Origin: an uncultured Candidatus Competibacteraceae bacterium
GTDB taxonomy: Bacteria; Pseudomonadota; Gammaproteobacteria; Competibacterales; Competibacteraceae
Assembly: GCA_903882995.1 (NCBI GenBank)
Contig: CAIRZE010000014.1
Coordinates: 1 to 32,639, forward strand
Direction of reading: 5' to 3'
DNA: 32,639 nucleotides
The number at the start of each line of letters is the position of its first letter. Positions within the stretch are counted from its first letter, which is position 1. Positions 22,235 to 32,639 of the stretch are shown one piece after another. The notes beneath the pieces are model-generated. The model saw only the letters and a list, made by a program, of their open reading frames with translations. It searched no databases and was not told the origin of the DNA. The position numbers were made by a program, and so were the translations under genes.

Positions 22235-22283
22235 AGAATGGGAATCCGGCGAATGCCCGCTAGAACGGCGAGCGCGCTAGTGA

Positions 22284-23684
<1,401 letters not shown>

Positions 23685-23775
23685 AGGTAGAAATAGAAGT
23701 CCCATATTATTTATGGGATAGTTCTTTATTTTTCTTGATAGCTTTTTACTTAATTAGTGGGGAGATATGCAACTG

Positions 23776-24204
23776 ATGGCCATGACACTACATGTCGATA
23801 TCGTCAGTGCGGAGAAGGAATTATACTCTGGTCCTGCTGAAATGGTGACTGCGCCTGGTGAGCTGGGTGAACTCGGTATCTTACCTCGCCATAGCCAGTT
23901 ATTGACGAGATTGAAGCCCGGACAAGTTCGAATTAAATTACAGGGTGGTGAGGAACAACTATTTTATGTATCTGGTGGTTTATTGGAAGTACAGCCTAGA
24001 CTAGTAACCATTTTATCCGATACTGCTGAAAGAGCCAGAGACTTAGATGAAGCTGCTGCGCAGTCTGCTAAACAGCGTGCTGAGAAGGCTATTGCTGCCC
24101 ATAAAAGTGATGTTGAGTATGCTAAAGCCAAGACCGAGTTGTCTGAGGCAATTGCTCAGTTACAGACTATCGAAAGACTTCGAAAGGCACGCAAGTCAGG
24201 CTGA
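23776..24204 (+). CDS. atpC: F0F1 ATP synthase subunit epsilon
   Basis: [55 protein letters not shown] spacing from GGGGAG favours ATG 23776 over 23767. Confidence 0.95.
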   Translation: MAMTLHVDIVSAEKELYSGPAEMVTAPGELGELGILPRHSQLLTRLKPGQVRIKLQGGEEQLFYVSGGLLEVQPRLVTILSDTAERARDLDEAAAQSAKQRAEKAIAAHKSDVEYAKAKTELSEAIAQLQTIERLRKARKSG

Positions 24205-24273
24205 CAGATTTTTAATTACAGATCGATAGTTGATTTGATAATGTGAGTGAGAATATTTTTCTGGACTTTATTT

Positions 24274-24303
24274 AGGCCGTGAAATCCCCCCACGGCCTTT
24301 TTG
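24274..24303 (+). terminator. Rho-independent terminator of the atp operon
   Basis: Perfect 8-bp stem AGGCCGTG-AAATCCCCC-CACGGCCT followed by TTTTG, downstream of atpC. Confidence 0.9.
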
Positions 24304-24428
24304 TTTTGCCTCTGCCTCTGGTCCATTTTCTTAGTCACTAAGTTAATTACGGCCCACAGCGAGGTTCATTACGATGTTGTTAGTTGAAATAGAATAGTGA
24401 AATGTTCCCAGTGAGAGGCGTGCTTGTT

Positions 24429-25790
24429 ATGAAACAGCTTTTTGTTGTAATTCTTGCGGCTGGTAAGGGTAAAAGAATGGTCTCAGATCTACCCAAAGTA
24501 TTACACAAAGTTGGTGATATACCATTACTAGGACATGTATTGGCTACTGCAGAGGTACTCGGCGCGACTGCTAGATTTGTAGTTTGTGGATATGGCAGTG
24601 AGGTAGTAAAGGCTACTTTCTCCAGTGATGAAGGTATAGTATGGGTAGAACAGACTCAGCAATTTGGCACTGGCCATGCTGTAGCTCAAGTGATACCCCT
24701 TCTCGATAAGGATGGTGTTGTTCTAGTGTTATATGGTGATGTTCCAATGATCCAACCTAATACCCTACAGCCACTTATTGAAGAAGCTAACCGCGGTTGT
24801 TTGGCACTACTTACAGCTGAGTTAGCCAACCCTACAGGATATGGCCGTATAATTCGCGATGGTCATGGGTGTTTACAGCGTATAGTCGAAGAGAAGGATA
24901 CTAACCCGATTGAAAGATGCCTGCGAGAAATCAATACTGGTATAATGGCGATCTCTGTTGAGAAGCTGCGTAGCTGGTTGACTGAGCTAAGCAATGATAA
25001 TGCACAGGGCGAGTACTATTTGCCAGGTATCATTGACCTAGCAGTGAGGGATGATGTGCCAGTAAAAACTTTTACAGCAACTGAACCCGCTGAAGTGCGA
25101 GGTATAAATAACCGCATGCAGCTAGTAGAAATGGAGAGATTTTATCAGGAAAGGCAGGCTAAAACATTGCTCGCTAACGGTGTTACCTTACTAGATCCAA
25201 AAAGGTTTGATATCCGCGGCTCTGTTATAACTGGTAGAGACGTGGTCATAAATGTAGATGTAGTATTTGAGGGTACGGTCACATTGGGTAGTCGAGTAAC
25301 AATTGGACCATTCTGCCTGTTACGGGATGTGACCATCGGTGATGATGTTGAGATTCTTTCACATTGCCGAATTGAAGGTGCAATAGTGGGGGACGGGGCG
25401 CGTGTTGGACCTTTTGCCAGGCTGCGACCGTATACTCAGTTAGCAGCTGGTGTCCATATTGGCAATTTTGTAGAAACTAAAAATGTTAGCGTCGATTATG
25501 GTTCTAAAATCAATCATTTGACCTATATCGGCGATGCGGAAATTGGTTCAAATGTTAATATTGGCGCTGGCACTATCACTTGTAATTACGATAGTATTAA
25601 CAAGCATAAGACAATTATCGAAGACGGTGCTTTCATTGGTTCTAATAGTTCTCTGGTGGCACCAGTGCGAATTGGCAAAGGTGCAACTGTCGGCGCTGGC
25701 TCAGCTGTGAACCGAGACGTACCTGATAGTAGTCTTTGTCTGACTCGCGCTCATCGAAGGGATATAATCAACTGGAAGCGGCCAGTCTAG
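24429..25790 (+). CDS. glmU: Bifunctional UDP-N-acetylglucosamine pyrophosphorylase/glucosamine-1-phosphate N-acetyltransferase
   Basis: MKQLFVVILAAGKGKRMVSDLPKVLHKVG; left-handed beta-helix C-terminus; INHLTYIGDAEIGSNVNIGAGTITCNYDSINKHKT. Start trimmed to ATG 24429 (SD GAGAGG upstream). Confidence 0.97.
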   Translation: MKQLFVVILAAGKGKRMVSDLPKVLHKVGDIPLLGHVLATAEVLGATARFVVCGYGSEVVKATFSSDEGIVWVEQTQQFGTGHAVAQVIPLLDKDGVVLVLYGDVPMIQPNTLQPLIEEANRGCLALLTAELANPTGYGRIIRDGHGCLQRIVEEKDTNPIERCLREINTGIMAISVEKLRSWLTELSNDNAQGEYYLPGIIDLAVRDDVPVKTFTATEPAEVRGINNRMQLVEMERFYQERQAKTLLANGVTLLDPKRFDIRGSVITGRDVVINVDVVFEGTVTLGSRVTIGPFCLLRDVTIGDDVEILSHCRIEGAIVGDGARVGPFARLRPYTQLAAGVHIGNFVETKNVSVDYGSKINHLTYIGDAEIGSNVNIGAGTITCNYDSINKHKTIIEDGAFIGSNSSLVAPVRIGKGATVGAGSAVNRDVPDSSLCLTRAHRRDIINWKRPV

Positions 25791-25846
25791 ATGATTAGAA
25801 TCTAGAATTCTACTTAGCATATCTCTACTGTATCAGATAGGTATAT

Positions 25847-27292
25847 ATGATAAAAACCCGCTTTGCACCAAGTCCTACCGGATATTTACACATCGGCGGT
25901 GCACGTACAGCTTTATTTTCTTGGTTATATACACGTAAGTTCGGTGGGAAGTTTATATTACGCATAGAAGATTCAGATTTAGAACGTTCTAATCCAGACG
26001 CAGTGAGTGCAATTTTGGATAGTATGAGCTGGTTAGGTCTAGATTATGATGAGGGGCCTTTCTATCAGACTCAGCGTCTTGACCGCTACCGTGAGATTTT
26101 AAAAAAATTACTATTAGAAGGTAAAGCATATTATTGTTACTGCACTCGGAATGAATTGGAAAACCTACGCGAAAAACAGCGTAACCAGAAAATTAAACCA
26201 CGATATGATGGTAAACACCGTAATTATAATGGACCCCCACGGCCAGGCGTAAACCCAGTAGTGAGATTTAAAAACCCCATTAATGGTGAAGTAATTCTAG
26301 AGGATCTTATTCACGGCGATATAGTGTTTCAGAATGCCGAACTCGACGATTTAATTATCGCACGTGCTGATGGTATGCCTACCTATAATTTTTGCGTTGT
26401 AGTAGATGATATGGATATGGGTATTACCCATGTCATTCGCGGTGATGACCATATTAATAATACTCCAAGGCAAATTAACATCTTGAAAGCCTTGAATGTA
26501 CCAATTCCTAAATACGGGCACGTTCCTATGATTCTTGGTCCAGATGGACAGAGGCTATCGAAAAGACACGGTGCTGCTAGCGTTATGGAGTACCGTGACC
26601 TCGGTTATCTGCCAGAAGCTGTATTGAATTACCTAGTAAGATTAGGATGGTCACATGGCGATCAAGAGATCTTTTCTCTAAAGGAAATGAGTGATCTTTT
26701 TGATCTTAATGCTTGTAAAAAAGCGCCTTCAGCGATTAATCCCTCTAAGCTATCCTGGTTGAATCGGCATTACCTGAAAACACTAGATCTGGCATACATT
26801 TCGTCTCATTTGAGATGGCATATCAATCAATTAGGGATAGACCTTAATCAAGGTCCACATCTAAATGATGTTGTTAGAGCTTTTGCACATCGCTCTGATA
26901 ACTTAAAGGAAATGGCTAAATCAGCAAAATTCCTTTATCAGGATTTTGAAGGCTACGAATCACAAGCGGTAGATAAGAACTTGAGATATCCTGCTGAGCA
27001 TTCTTTAAAGAAATTGTATGAATCTCTGTCTGAATTATCGGAATGGCATGCTGAAGCGATTAAAGATATATTTAAGATGGTGCATGAGAGCACTGGTTTA
27101 TCACTTAGTAAAATTGCCCAACCTTTAAGGGTTGTTGTTTCTGGTACAGCAGTGTCGCCGCCTATCGACGTAACTCTGGAATTGTTAGGAAAGCAGAAGA
27201 CCTTAGCACGCATAGAACGCGGACTGCTTTTTATGAGTAAAGAAAGAGAAAAACCTGAGATTATTATGCAGATAGTTGACGAAAAAGTGTAA
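25847..27292 (+). CDS. gltX: Glutamyl-tRNA synthetase
   Basis: KTRFAPSPTGYLHIGGARTALFSWLY; HVIRGDDHINNTPRQINI; GQRLSKRHGAASVMEYRDLGYLPEAVLNYLVRLGWSHGDQE. Confidence 0.97.
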   Translation: MIKTRFAPSPTGYLHIGGARTALFSWLYTRKFGGKFILRIEDSDLERSNPDAVSAILDSMSWLGLDYDEGPFYQTQRLDRYREILKKLLLEGKAYYCYCTRNELENLREKQRNQKIKPRYDGKHRNYNGPPRPGVNPVVRFKNPINGEVILEDLIHGDIVFQNAELDDLIIARADGMPTYNFCVVVDDMDMGITHVIRGDDHINNTPRQINILKALNVPIPKYGHVPMILGPDGQRLSKRHGAASVMEYRDLGYLPEAVLNYLVRLGWSHGDQEIFSLKEMSDLFDLNACKKAPSAINPSKLSWLNRHYLKTLDLAYISSHLRWHINQLGIDLNQGPHLNDVVRAFAHRSDNLKEMAKSAKFLYQDFEGYESQAVDKNLRYPAEHSLKKLYESLSELSEWHAEAIKDIFKMVHESTGLSLSKIAQPLRVVVSGTAVSPPIDVTLELLGKQKTLARIERGLLFMSKEREKPEIIMQIVDEKV

Positions 27293-27321
27293 AACATTGA
27301 TAATAGGAGATCTTAAAGTGT

Positions 27322-27394
27322 GGGGCCATAGCTCAGCTGGGAGAGCGCCTGCATGGCATGCAGGAGGTCGTCGGTTCGATCCCGTCTGGCTCCA
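27322..27394 (+). tRNA. tRNA-Ala (anticodon GGC)
   Basis: Cloverleaf: GGGGCCA/TGGCTCC acceptor, GCTC/GAGC D stem, CCTGC-ATGGCAT-GCAGG anticodon arm, TTCGATC T-loop, discriminator A; followed by ACA rather than CCA. The T-stem has a T:T mismatch. Confidence 0.95.
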
Positions 27395-27430
27395 ACAATC
27401 TTGTGATTAGGTTTGCCATGTTTCCTCAGA

Positions 27431-27503
27431 GTCCCCATCGTCTAGAGGCCGAGGACACCGCCCTTTCACGGCGGCAACAGGGGTTCGAATCCCCTTGGGG
27501 ACG
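27431..27503 (+). tRNA. tRNA-Glu (anticodon TTC)
   Basis: GTCCCCA/TGGGGAC acceptor, CCGCC-CTTTCAC-GGCGG anticodon arm, GGGG-TTCGAAT-CCCC T arm, discriminator G; followed by CTA, so no encoded CCA. Confidence 0.97.
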
Positions 27504-27587
27504 CTATTGTGTTTTTGGAATCAGCTAACGCTTCCTCTCAATGTAGCCAGTTTTCTACCTTCACTTATATTTAATAATGAGGTGGGT

Positions 27588-28529
27588 ATGCAAACTTTTG
27601 GACCACGAGCCCTAACACAGCGAGATGGTTGGAACTGGTTGATTCAAGCATGGAGAATTATGTGGCAGCGACCATCGCTTTTTTTAGTAGGATCTTTGCT
27701 TACACCGACTATCAGCGCTCTTTTGTTATTTCTGCCAATCTGGGAGTTGTGGCTACCGTTATCAGGAGGTTTAGCTAAGTTGCTTTCTACAGTATTCTGC
27801 TATGGATTACCACTAAGTCTGACTTTAACTTTAGCGTGTGGCCTAGCTCGAGCTACTAACTGTAAAAGGGGAAAATTATCAAATCAGTTACTTAATCGCA
27901 CAGCTACAAAAGCCTTGTTAAGGACAAGCTTATTCTTGTTTTTACTTATATTGCAAGGATATTTATTGGTTTATTGTATACAAGATATACTAAATGTTAA
28001 TATCTCCGCTAGTAGCAGTAGTGGACTAGCTTTACCAAAGTCTCTATGGAACAATCTTAGTGTGAATGTGACAATATTAGAGACCCAGCTTAGCATATTA
28101 GGTAGCATACTGCTTATTTGTTCAATTCTATTAGCTATGTTTGTGATACCACTAAAACTATTTCAGGAATTACCGCTATCAACTTGTTGGCAGCGTAGTG
28201 CATTAGCGATGCATTTGAATCCGTGGTTATCCCCGATGCTTTTTTTGACTGGGTTTTCCCTGTTTATCCTACCATTTCTAAAAATATTCTCGATCTGCTC
28301 TCAATTACTTTCCTTACCTCTGCCAGTATATCTTGGAGTATTACTGTATGTAGCTTGGAACGATGTGTTTCAGGGAGACTGTTATATAGAGGAGGAAAAA
28401 GAGGCCTTACCGGTGATCTGCCAAGAGTTCATGACAATGCGTTTGGCAGAGCAGAGTATTAAAAAGCCCACTCATGTACAGGTCGACCACTCTGTTGGTG
28501 ATCTAGATATGCTAGGGTTAGAACATTAG
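27588..28529 (+). CDS. BPSS1780-like multi-TM membrane protein of unknown function
   Basis: MQTFGPRALTQRDGWNWLIQAWRIMWQRPSLFLVGSLL resembles the N-terminus of the BPSS1780 family; several hydrophobic segments. The ORF-track start at 27495 overlaps tRNA-Glu, so ATG 27588 (after GAGGTGGGT) is preferred. Confidence 0.65.
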   Translation: MQTFGPRALTQRDGWNWLIQAWRIMWQRPSLFLVGSLLTPTISALLLFLPIWELWLPLSGGLAKLLSTVFCYGLPLSLTLTLACGLARATNCKRGKLSNQLLNRTATKALLRTSLFLFLLILQGYLLVYCIQDILNVNISASSSSGLALPKSLWNNLSVNVTILETQLSILGSILLICSILLAMFVIPLKLFQELPLSTCWQRSALAMHLNPWLSPMLFLTGFSLFILPFLKIFSICSQLLSLPLPVYLGVLLYVAWNDVFQGDCYIEEEKEALPVICQEFMTMRLAEQSIKKPTHVQVDHSVGDLDMLGLEH

Positions 28530-29892
28530 GATCAAATCCACAGCGATTAAAAAAATGCCTCTGCCAGTCAGCACCAGTATGCCCACTTTCCACCCGCGCG
28601 GTGATTATATCAAGGTAGGCATGTGCATCTCCAGCATCAATCTTTAGAGCAAGAAGTTCACGTCTAGCTAATGGTAGTAAGTTTTCCAATAGTAACTTCC
28701 GTAAAGAGAGACGCTGGCCGTTCAGCCAGATCACTTCTGCCCTTAAGCCATCGCGTGCTGCTGCGTAGAAGTTCGCACGACATTGCCCGAAATCTAGTGA
28801 CATACTAACCGGTGGCTGTATTCTTGCTAAACCATATATTAGTCCGTAATATAAGGCAGCATTAGCAATAGTATCAGGTATGCTTGGACCTGCTGGCATA
28901 ACACGATGTTCGATGCGTAGATGTGGCGTACCGTCTACTTCAAACCCAATTAGAGGTCGGTTCCAGCGCCAGATCGTACTATTATGTAGACGTAGATGTG
29001 GCAACTTTGTCGTTTCTTCTCTTAGATCAGATGGTAATAATGGTGGGTAGTGTGTCAAGTTTTCGATAAACAACTCTAGAAATGAGTCCTGAATGTAACT
29101 ACTTCCGAAGCTGACTCGTCTATGGCTTGGATCATTTGAATGTTCACCACCTGCTAGAGCCACACTTTGTTCAAATAGAGGTATACGTGTTTCATGCCAT
29201 AATTCTTTACCGAATAGCAATGGTGAATTAGCTGATACAGCTACCATTGGTGCTGAGATGATCAACGCTGCGTTAAAAAATGCTACTGCTTCACTGGTTG
29301 CGACTTGCAAATGAGTCTGAAACGATGTGGCAGCGGCTTCTAGCATCACGTTTGGATGAGTGAGTTGTAATGTCTCAGTACCATGAATATCTAATTGAAT
29401 AGGTCGTCCATGCCTGCGTAAAAAAATCTGCTCATTAATAGCCCTAAATCTTTTCCGGCATGACATATGTTCTAGTGTCAGATCGTGAATGCTTATAGTA
29501 GGTAGAATCCCAATTAGCATTACCTTTACATCAAGTTCGGTTGCTGTCCTCTGACAACGTTTCCAGAGATCTTCGAGATTATTATTCATCTGTCTCAGAA
29601 AAGTTCCATATAAGGGCAACTGTGGGATATTCAACTCAATGTTAAACGAGCTAAGCTCCGGTACCACTAGAGGTTCATCTAGACGTTCCAGAAAAACTTG
29701 ATTAAGTGGTGCAGGCTTGCCATTATGGTCAACTAACCATGCTTCTATTTCAAATCCTCCGACACCGCTTTGCATGTTGAACTGCTCTGTTCGAAACCAA
29801 TCAGCTAGTTGAGCTGTTTCTTCACGCAAACAGCTATCAAATCTCTGAAAATCATTATTAGTGAATATTGAGTCGGAAACCTCATGACCCAT
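28459..29892 (-). CDS. gshA: Glutamate-cysteine ligase family protein (GCS2/carboxylate-amine ligase type)
   Basis: GGFEIEAWLVDHNGKPAPLNQVFLERLDEPLVVPELSSFNIELNIP; LTLEHMSCRKRFRAINEQI; HLQVATSEAVAFFNAALIISAPMVAVSANSPLLFGKELWHETRIPLFEQ. Confidence 0.75.
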   Translation of the reverse strand: MGHEVSDSIFTNNDFQRFDSCLREETAQLADWFRTEQFNMQSGVGGFEIEAWLVDHNGKPAPLNQVFLERLDEPLVVPELSSFNIELNIPQLPLYGTFLRQMNNNLEDLWKRCQRTATELDVKVMLIGILPTISIHDLTLEHMSCRKRFRAINEQIFLRRHGRPIQLDIHGTETLQLTHPNVMLEAAATSFQTHLQVATSEAVAFFNAALIISAPMVAVSANSPLLFGKELWHETRIPLFEQSVALAGGEHSNDPSHRRVSFGSSYIQDSFLELFIENLTHYPPLLPSDLREETTKLPHLRLHNSTIWRWNRPLIGFEVDGTPHLRIEHRVMPAGPSIPDTIANAALYYGLIYGLARIQPPVSMSLDFGQCRANFYAAARDGLRAEVIWLNGQRLSLRKLLLENLLPLARRELLALKIDAGDAHAYLDIITARVESGHTGADWQRHFFNRCGFDPNVLTLAYLDHQQSGRPVHEWAF

Positions 29893-29937
29893 TTGCTATT
29901 CCTCATATCGGGGACAGGTTAATATTTATACCAGAAT

Positions 29938-31164
29938 TTATAGTCTGTTACGTTCATTACGTATGGAAAAACCTCTTAAAGGAATGTCAAAACCACGTGT
30001 TAAGCAGATTACTTTAAATCGATCACCCATTTCCCCTGGCAAAGTTAATAACTTGACCTGACGAGCTTGTTCCAAATAGTGAAATGTATTAGTTATATCT
30101 ACATCAGACAACAATTCCATAATTCCACATCCAAACAGGAAGTAGTTCTGGCTAGTGTAACCTGCTAGATTCAAATTGATAGATTGTGCTATGTTAGCTA
30201 AGGCAGTGAAGTCTACGCTAGCAGTAATATCCTGTAAGCCTGGGAAAATAAAAGGATCAGTATGTGCATGATGACGGTAATGACAGAGCAGAGTACCATC
30301 TGCGCGATCTGGATGATAATACTCTCGCCGTGAGTAGCCATAATCGATAAATATTAAGGCACCAGTCGTTAGCATATCAGAAATGGCATAAATCCAATTT
30401 GTCAACTGAGGCGCATACTCTGAGACGTAATTTTCTGGTAATTTATAACCTAATTCTGCTTCTATTTTAGAGATGGTTGTTATAATTGATTGGTCTTCTT
30501 TACACTCTGTCCAACAGAGTCCGTTTGTTGAACCAGTTGTAGTATACATATCTGTCCAAGCAACCCCCAAACGGCGAGGTCCAGTGGTAGTAATTAGGAA
30601 GCGCTCGACCGGTAATGCATCTAAAACTTCATTGCCGAGTACAATCCCTTTTATATCTGATCTTGGCAATTGCTCTAACCAAATTACACGATTTAACAAT
30701 TCAGGTACTAGTTTGGATATGGTTTGTCTCTGGCGCATACGTAGTTCAAAACTAAGTTCTAGGATAGCATAGCTTTCTGGGAGGGTATCTAGGGTATGTA
30801 ACTCCTGGAGGATTACAGCGGCCATAATTCCTGTACCAGCTCCTAGTTCGAGAATTATACCGCCGCCAATCTGATCTAATATTTCTCTGCATTGATGGGC
30901 AAGACAGCGTGAAAACAATATCGATAATTCTGGTGCTGTAATAAAATCTCCATCTGGCCCAAATTTACGAGCACCAGCACAATAATATCCTAAAGCTGGC
31001 TCATAAAGTGCTAATTCCATAAAACGGGCAAATGAAATTGCTCCTCCAGTTTTTTCGATTTCAGAATGAATCCTTCTGAGCATGCGGATGCTGTGCGAGG
31101 TCTCTATATCGCTAAGTTTAGGAAGGGTTGTATAATTGCCTGTGTTTATCTGGTTCATATTCAT
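29938..31164 (-). CDS. Class I SAM-dependent methyltransferase, MidA/NDUFAF7-like
   Basis: GAISFARFMELALYEPALGYYCAGARKFGPDGDFITAPELSILFSRCLA; ILELGAGTGIMA; VLGNEVLDALPVERF; ALIFIDYGYSRREYYHPDRADGTLLCHYRHHAHTDPF. The motif set is diagnostic. Confidence 0.9.
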   Translation of the reverse strand: MNMNQINTGNYTTLPKLSDIETSHSIRMLRRIHSEIEKTGGAISFARFMELALYEPALGYYCAGARKFGPDGDFITAPELSILFSRCLAHQCREILDQIGGGIILELGAGTGIMAAVILQELHTLDTLPESYAILELSFELRMRQRQTISKLVPELLNRVIWLEQLPRSDIKGIVLGNEVLDALPVERFLITTTGPRRLGVAWTDMYTTTGSTNGLCWTECKEDQSIITTISKIEAELGYKLPENYVSEYAPQLTNWIYAISDMLTTGALIFIDYGYSRREYYHPDRADGTLLCHYRHHAHTDPFIFPGLQDITASVDFTALANIAQSINLNLAGYTSQNYFLFGCGIMELLSDVDITNTFHYLEQARQVKLLTLPGEMGDRFKVICLTRGFDIPLRGFSIRNERNRL

Positions 31165-31249
31165 ATTATGTAAATCCGTACCAAAAATGGCTAAAATTGC
31201 CCACTTATATCAGTTAGAGTTTGTTTCTCTAATTTCATAGTTGTTTTCT

Positions 31250-31939
31250 ATGAAAGATCTACATACACTCATGCCTTATTTGTTCATCGTTCTACTAACC
31301 ATTTTCGTTTCTCGAGGACAGGCACAACAGCTACAATCTCAGTTTCTAATGACTACCCATGTTAGTGATAATATGTTAGTTATATCCCTATATTCTTTGC
31401 CTTCCAACCAATATTGGATAATTATTGCTATTAAAGGTGGTTTAGCAGCGCGAATAGTACAAAGATCAGATTCAGTTAATAGTTCGCAAATTTACACACG
31501 ACACAAGATACAAGATTGGATTCGCAACAACTATAGGGTACAGCTCAATGATATGTACCAAGAGACAGTTAAACTACAACAGGTGCTGCAAGTAGATTTC
31601 AAAAAAAATATAGATGAGTCAGTTAACAAACTAGGTGAGGGATTTAATTATCAAAAGTTATATGAAGAAACAGTATCTTTGCGCCAGCAATTAGCACAGT
31701 ATCGACAAATAGCGACAGACACTATCGCACTGGATGAGCGTAATAAGATCTTGCAGGAATGCGTAATTAACTTGGAGAGAGAGCTACAATTGCTCCAACA
31801 AGAGAATGTTGCGCTGAGGGATGATAATGAAAATATGCGGTTTCTCATTATTGTTGGACTAGTCGGAGTATGTCTTTTAGTAGTTATACTTATACCTCGT
31901 ATTTGGGAAAACAGACGTGCTCAGTGGAGTAGGTTATGA
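31250..31939 (+). CDS. YgiM-like (TIGR04211-type) envelope protein: signal peptide, degenerate SH3-like region, coiled coil, C-terminal TM
   Basis: Signal peptide-like start (MKDLHTLMPYLFIVLLTIFVSRGQAQ), VSDNMLVISLYSLPSNQYW (cf. SH3 'VSDEL.V.LRSGPS..YR'), coiled coil, C-terminal TM followed by basic residues (RRAQWSRL). Gene neighbourhood (folB, probable plsY) agrees. Confidence 0.6.
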   Translation: MKDLHTLMPYLFIVLLTIFVSRGQAQQLQSQFLMTTHVSDNMLVISLYSLPSNQYWIIIAIKGGLAARIVQRSDSVNSSQIYTRHKIQDWIRNNYRVQLNDMYQETVKLQQVLQVDFKKNIDESVNKLGEGFNYQKLYEETVSLRQQLAQYRQIATDTIALDERNKILQECVINLERELQLLQQENVALRDDNENMRFLIIVGLVGVCLLVVILIPRIWENRRAQWSRL

Positions 31940-32078
31940 GTTAAATACTCATATTGGTTCTAGCCAGAACCACCATAGGTGCATATGTAGGCGTAAAGCG
32001 TGAGAAGTCAATACAGATTTAAAATAAAAGTATCAACTATCCTGACAGGTGTTGCTGGCACTGCTATCCTCTATTTCT

Positions 32079-32106
32079 TAGGCGACTGTTTGTAGACAGT
32101 CGCCTA
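32079..32106. terminator. Strong hairpin between convergent ygiM-like gene and folB
   Basis: Perfect 11-bp stem TAGGCGACTGT-TTGTAG-ACAGTCGCCTA between convergent genes. Confidence 0.75.
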
Positions 32107-32119
32107 TTCGCGGATATTT

Positions 32120-32476
32120 TTAACTTCTCTTTCCACGTTCAATAGTGATACCGACCTCGTACGCACATGGAACAGCATCAGGTTTCCGTAGAGTCAGCCT
32201 TATCCAGGGTATACTAAACTCTAGCCGTAGCATTTCTACGATGCGCTCAGCAAGAGTTTCCAGTAATCGGAACATGGTAGATACGGCAAATTCTTTAACA
32301 CGTCGCGCTACTGCTTGATAATCTATAGTATCCTCAAGCTTATCAGTTATAGAAGCTGGAATAGTATCAGTCCCTAATTCGAGATCAATTAGTAAAATCT
32401 GATATGTGTCACGCTCCCATAGATAAGTGCCTATAATAGTAGTAATGTGCAACTCTCGAATAAAAATGATATCCAT
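32120..32476 (-). CDS. folB: Dihydroneopterin aldolase
   Basis: MDIIFIRELHITTIIGTYLWERDTYQILLIDLELGTD...DTIDYQAVARRVKEFAVSTMFRLLETLAERIVEMLRLEF...WIRLTLRKPDAVPCAYEVGITIERG. Confidence 0.92.
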   Translation of the reverse strand: MDIIFIRELHITTIIGTYLWERDTYQILLIDLELGTDTIPASITDKLEDTIDYQAVARRVKEFAVSTMFRLLETLAERIVEMLRLEFSIPWIRLTLRKPDAVPCAYEVGITIERGKRS

Positions 32477-32600
32477 AATAGGATCCCAGAATCATAATTT
32501 GTCTCATGTCTCAGTATAACTATTCCATACTTAGTCTTGTTTTCTTTTTACATACAGCTACTACTGATGATTTACCGATGCACAATTAGAGAAGATATTT

Positions 32601-32639
32601 ATGTTTTCAGTTATCCTATTATGGATATCATTTTTATTC
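32601..32639 (+). CDS. plsY: Probable 5' end of plsY (acylphosphate:glycerol-3-phosphate acyltransferase), truncated by the window edge
   Basis: ATG 32601 opens MFSVILLWISFLF, hydrophobic like a PlsY N-terminus. Divergent from folB as in E. coli and Pseudomonas. Only 13 codons are visible. Confidence 0.4.
   Translation, partial: MFSVILLWISFLF

Noticed and set aside
31976-32015. Possible cca relic (TATGTAGGCGTAAAGCGTGAGAAG vs codons for YLVGGAVRDKL)
   Set aside because: Only about eight codons of loose similarity; too short to separate from chance without an alignment.

Overview
This 32.6 kb window looks like a fragment of a reduced, actively eroding gammaproteobacterial chromosome, probably a symbiont or host-restricted lineage (inference). 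Its gene order is of Pseudomonas/Oceanospirillales type. The intact genes are conserved housekeeping blocks: terA-terB-terC-terD (stress/tellurite family), aspS, pntA-pntA2-pntB (minus strand), glyQ-glyS, plsC, rsmG, the complete F1Fo ATP synthase operon atpIBEFHAGDC, glmU, gltX, tRNA-Ala(GGC), tRNA-Glu(TTC), a BPSS1780-like membrane protein, a GCS2-type glutamate-cysteine ligase, a MidA/NDUFAF7-like methyltransferase, a YgiM-like protein, folB and the probable start of plsY. Roughly 14% or more of the window is long non-coding DNA. The main observations are: (1) glyQ-glyS-(gmhB)-plsC joins directly to rsmG-(parA)-atp, in exactly the arrangement expected if the ancestral gyrB-recF-dnaN-dnaA-oriC-rpmH-rnpA-yidC-mnmE-mnmG block had been removed from between plsC and rsmG; (2) readable relics of gmhB and, less surely, parA remain in the gaps; (3) a 17-bp tandem duplication covers the atpH start codon; (4) an intact ter cassette sits between decayed segments; (5) both tRNA genes lack an encoded CCA, and cca is missing from its usual place next to ygiM. 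No CRISPR array, transposase, prophage gene or obvious new defence system was found.
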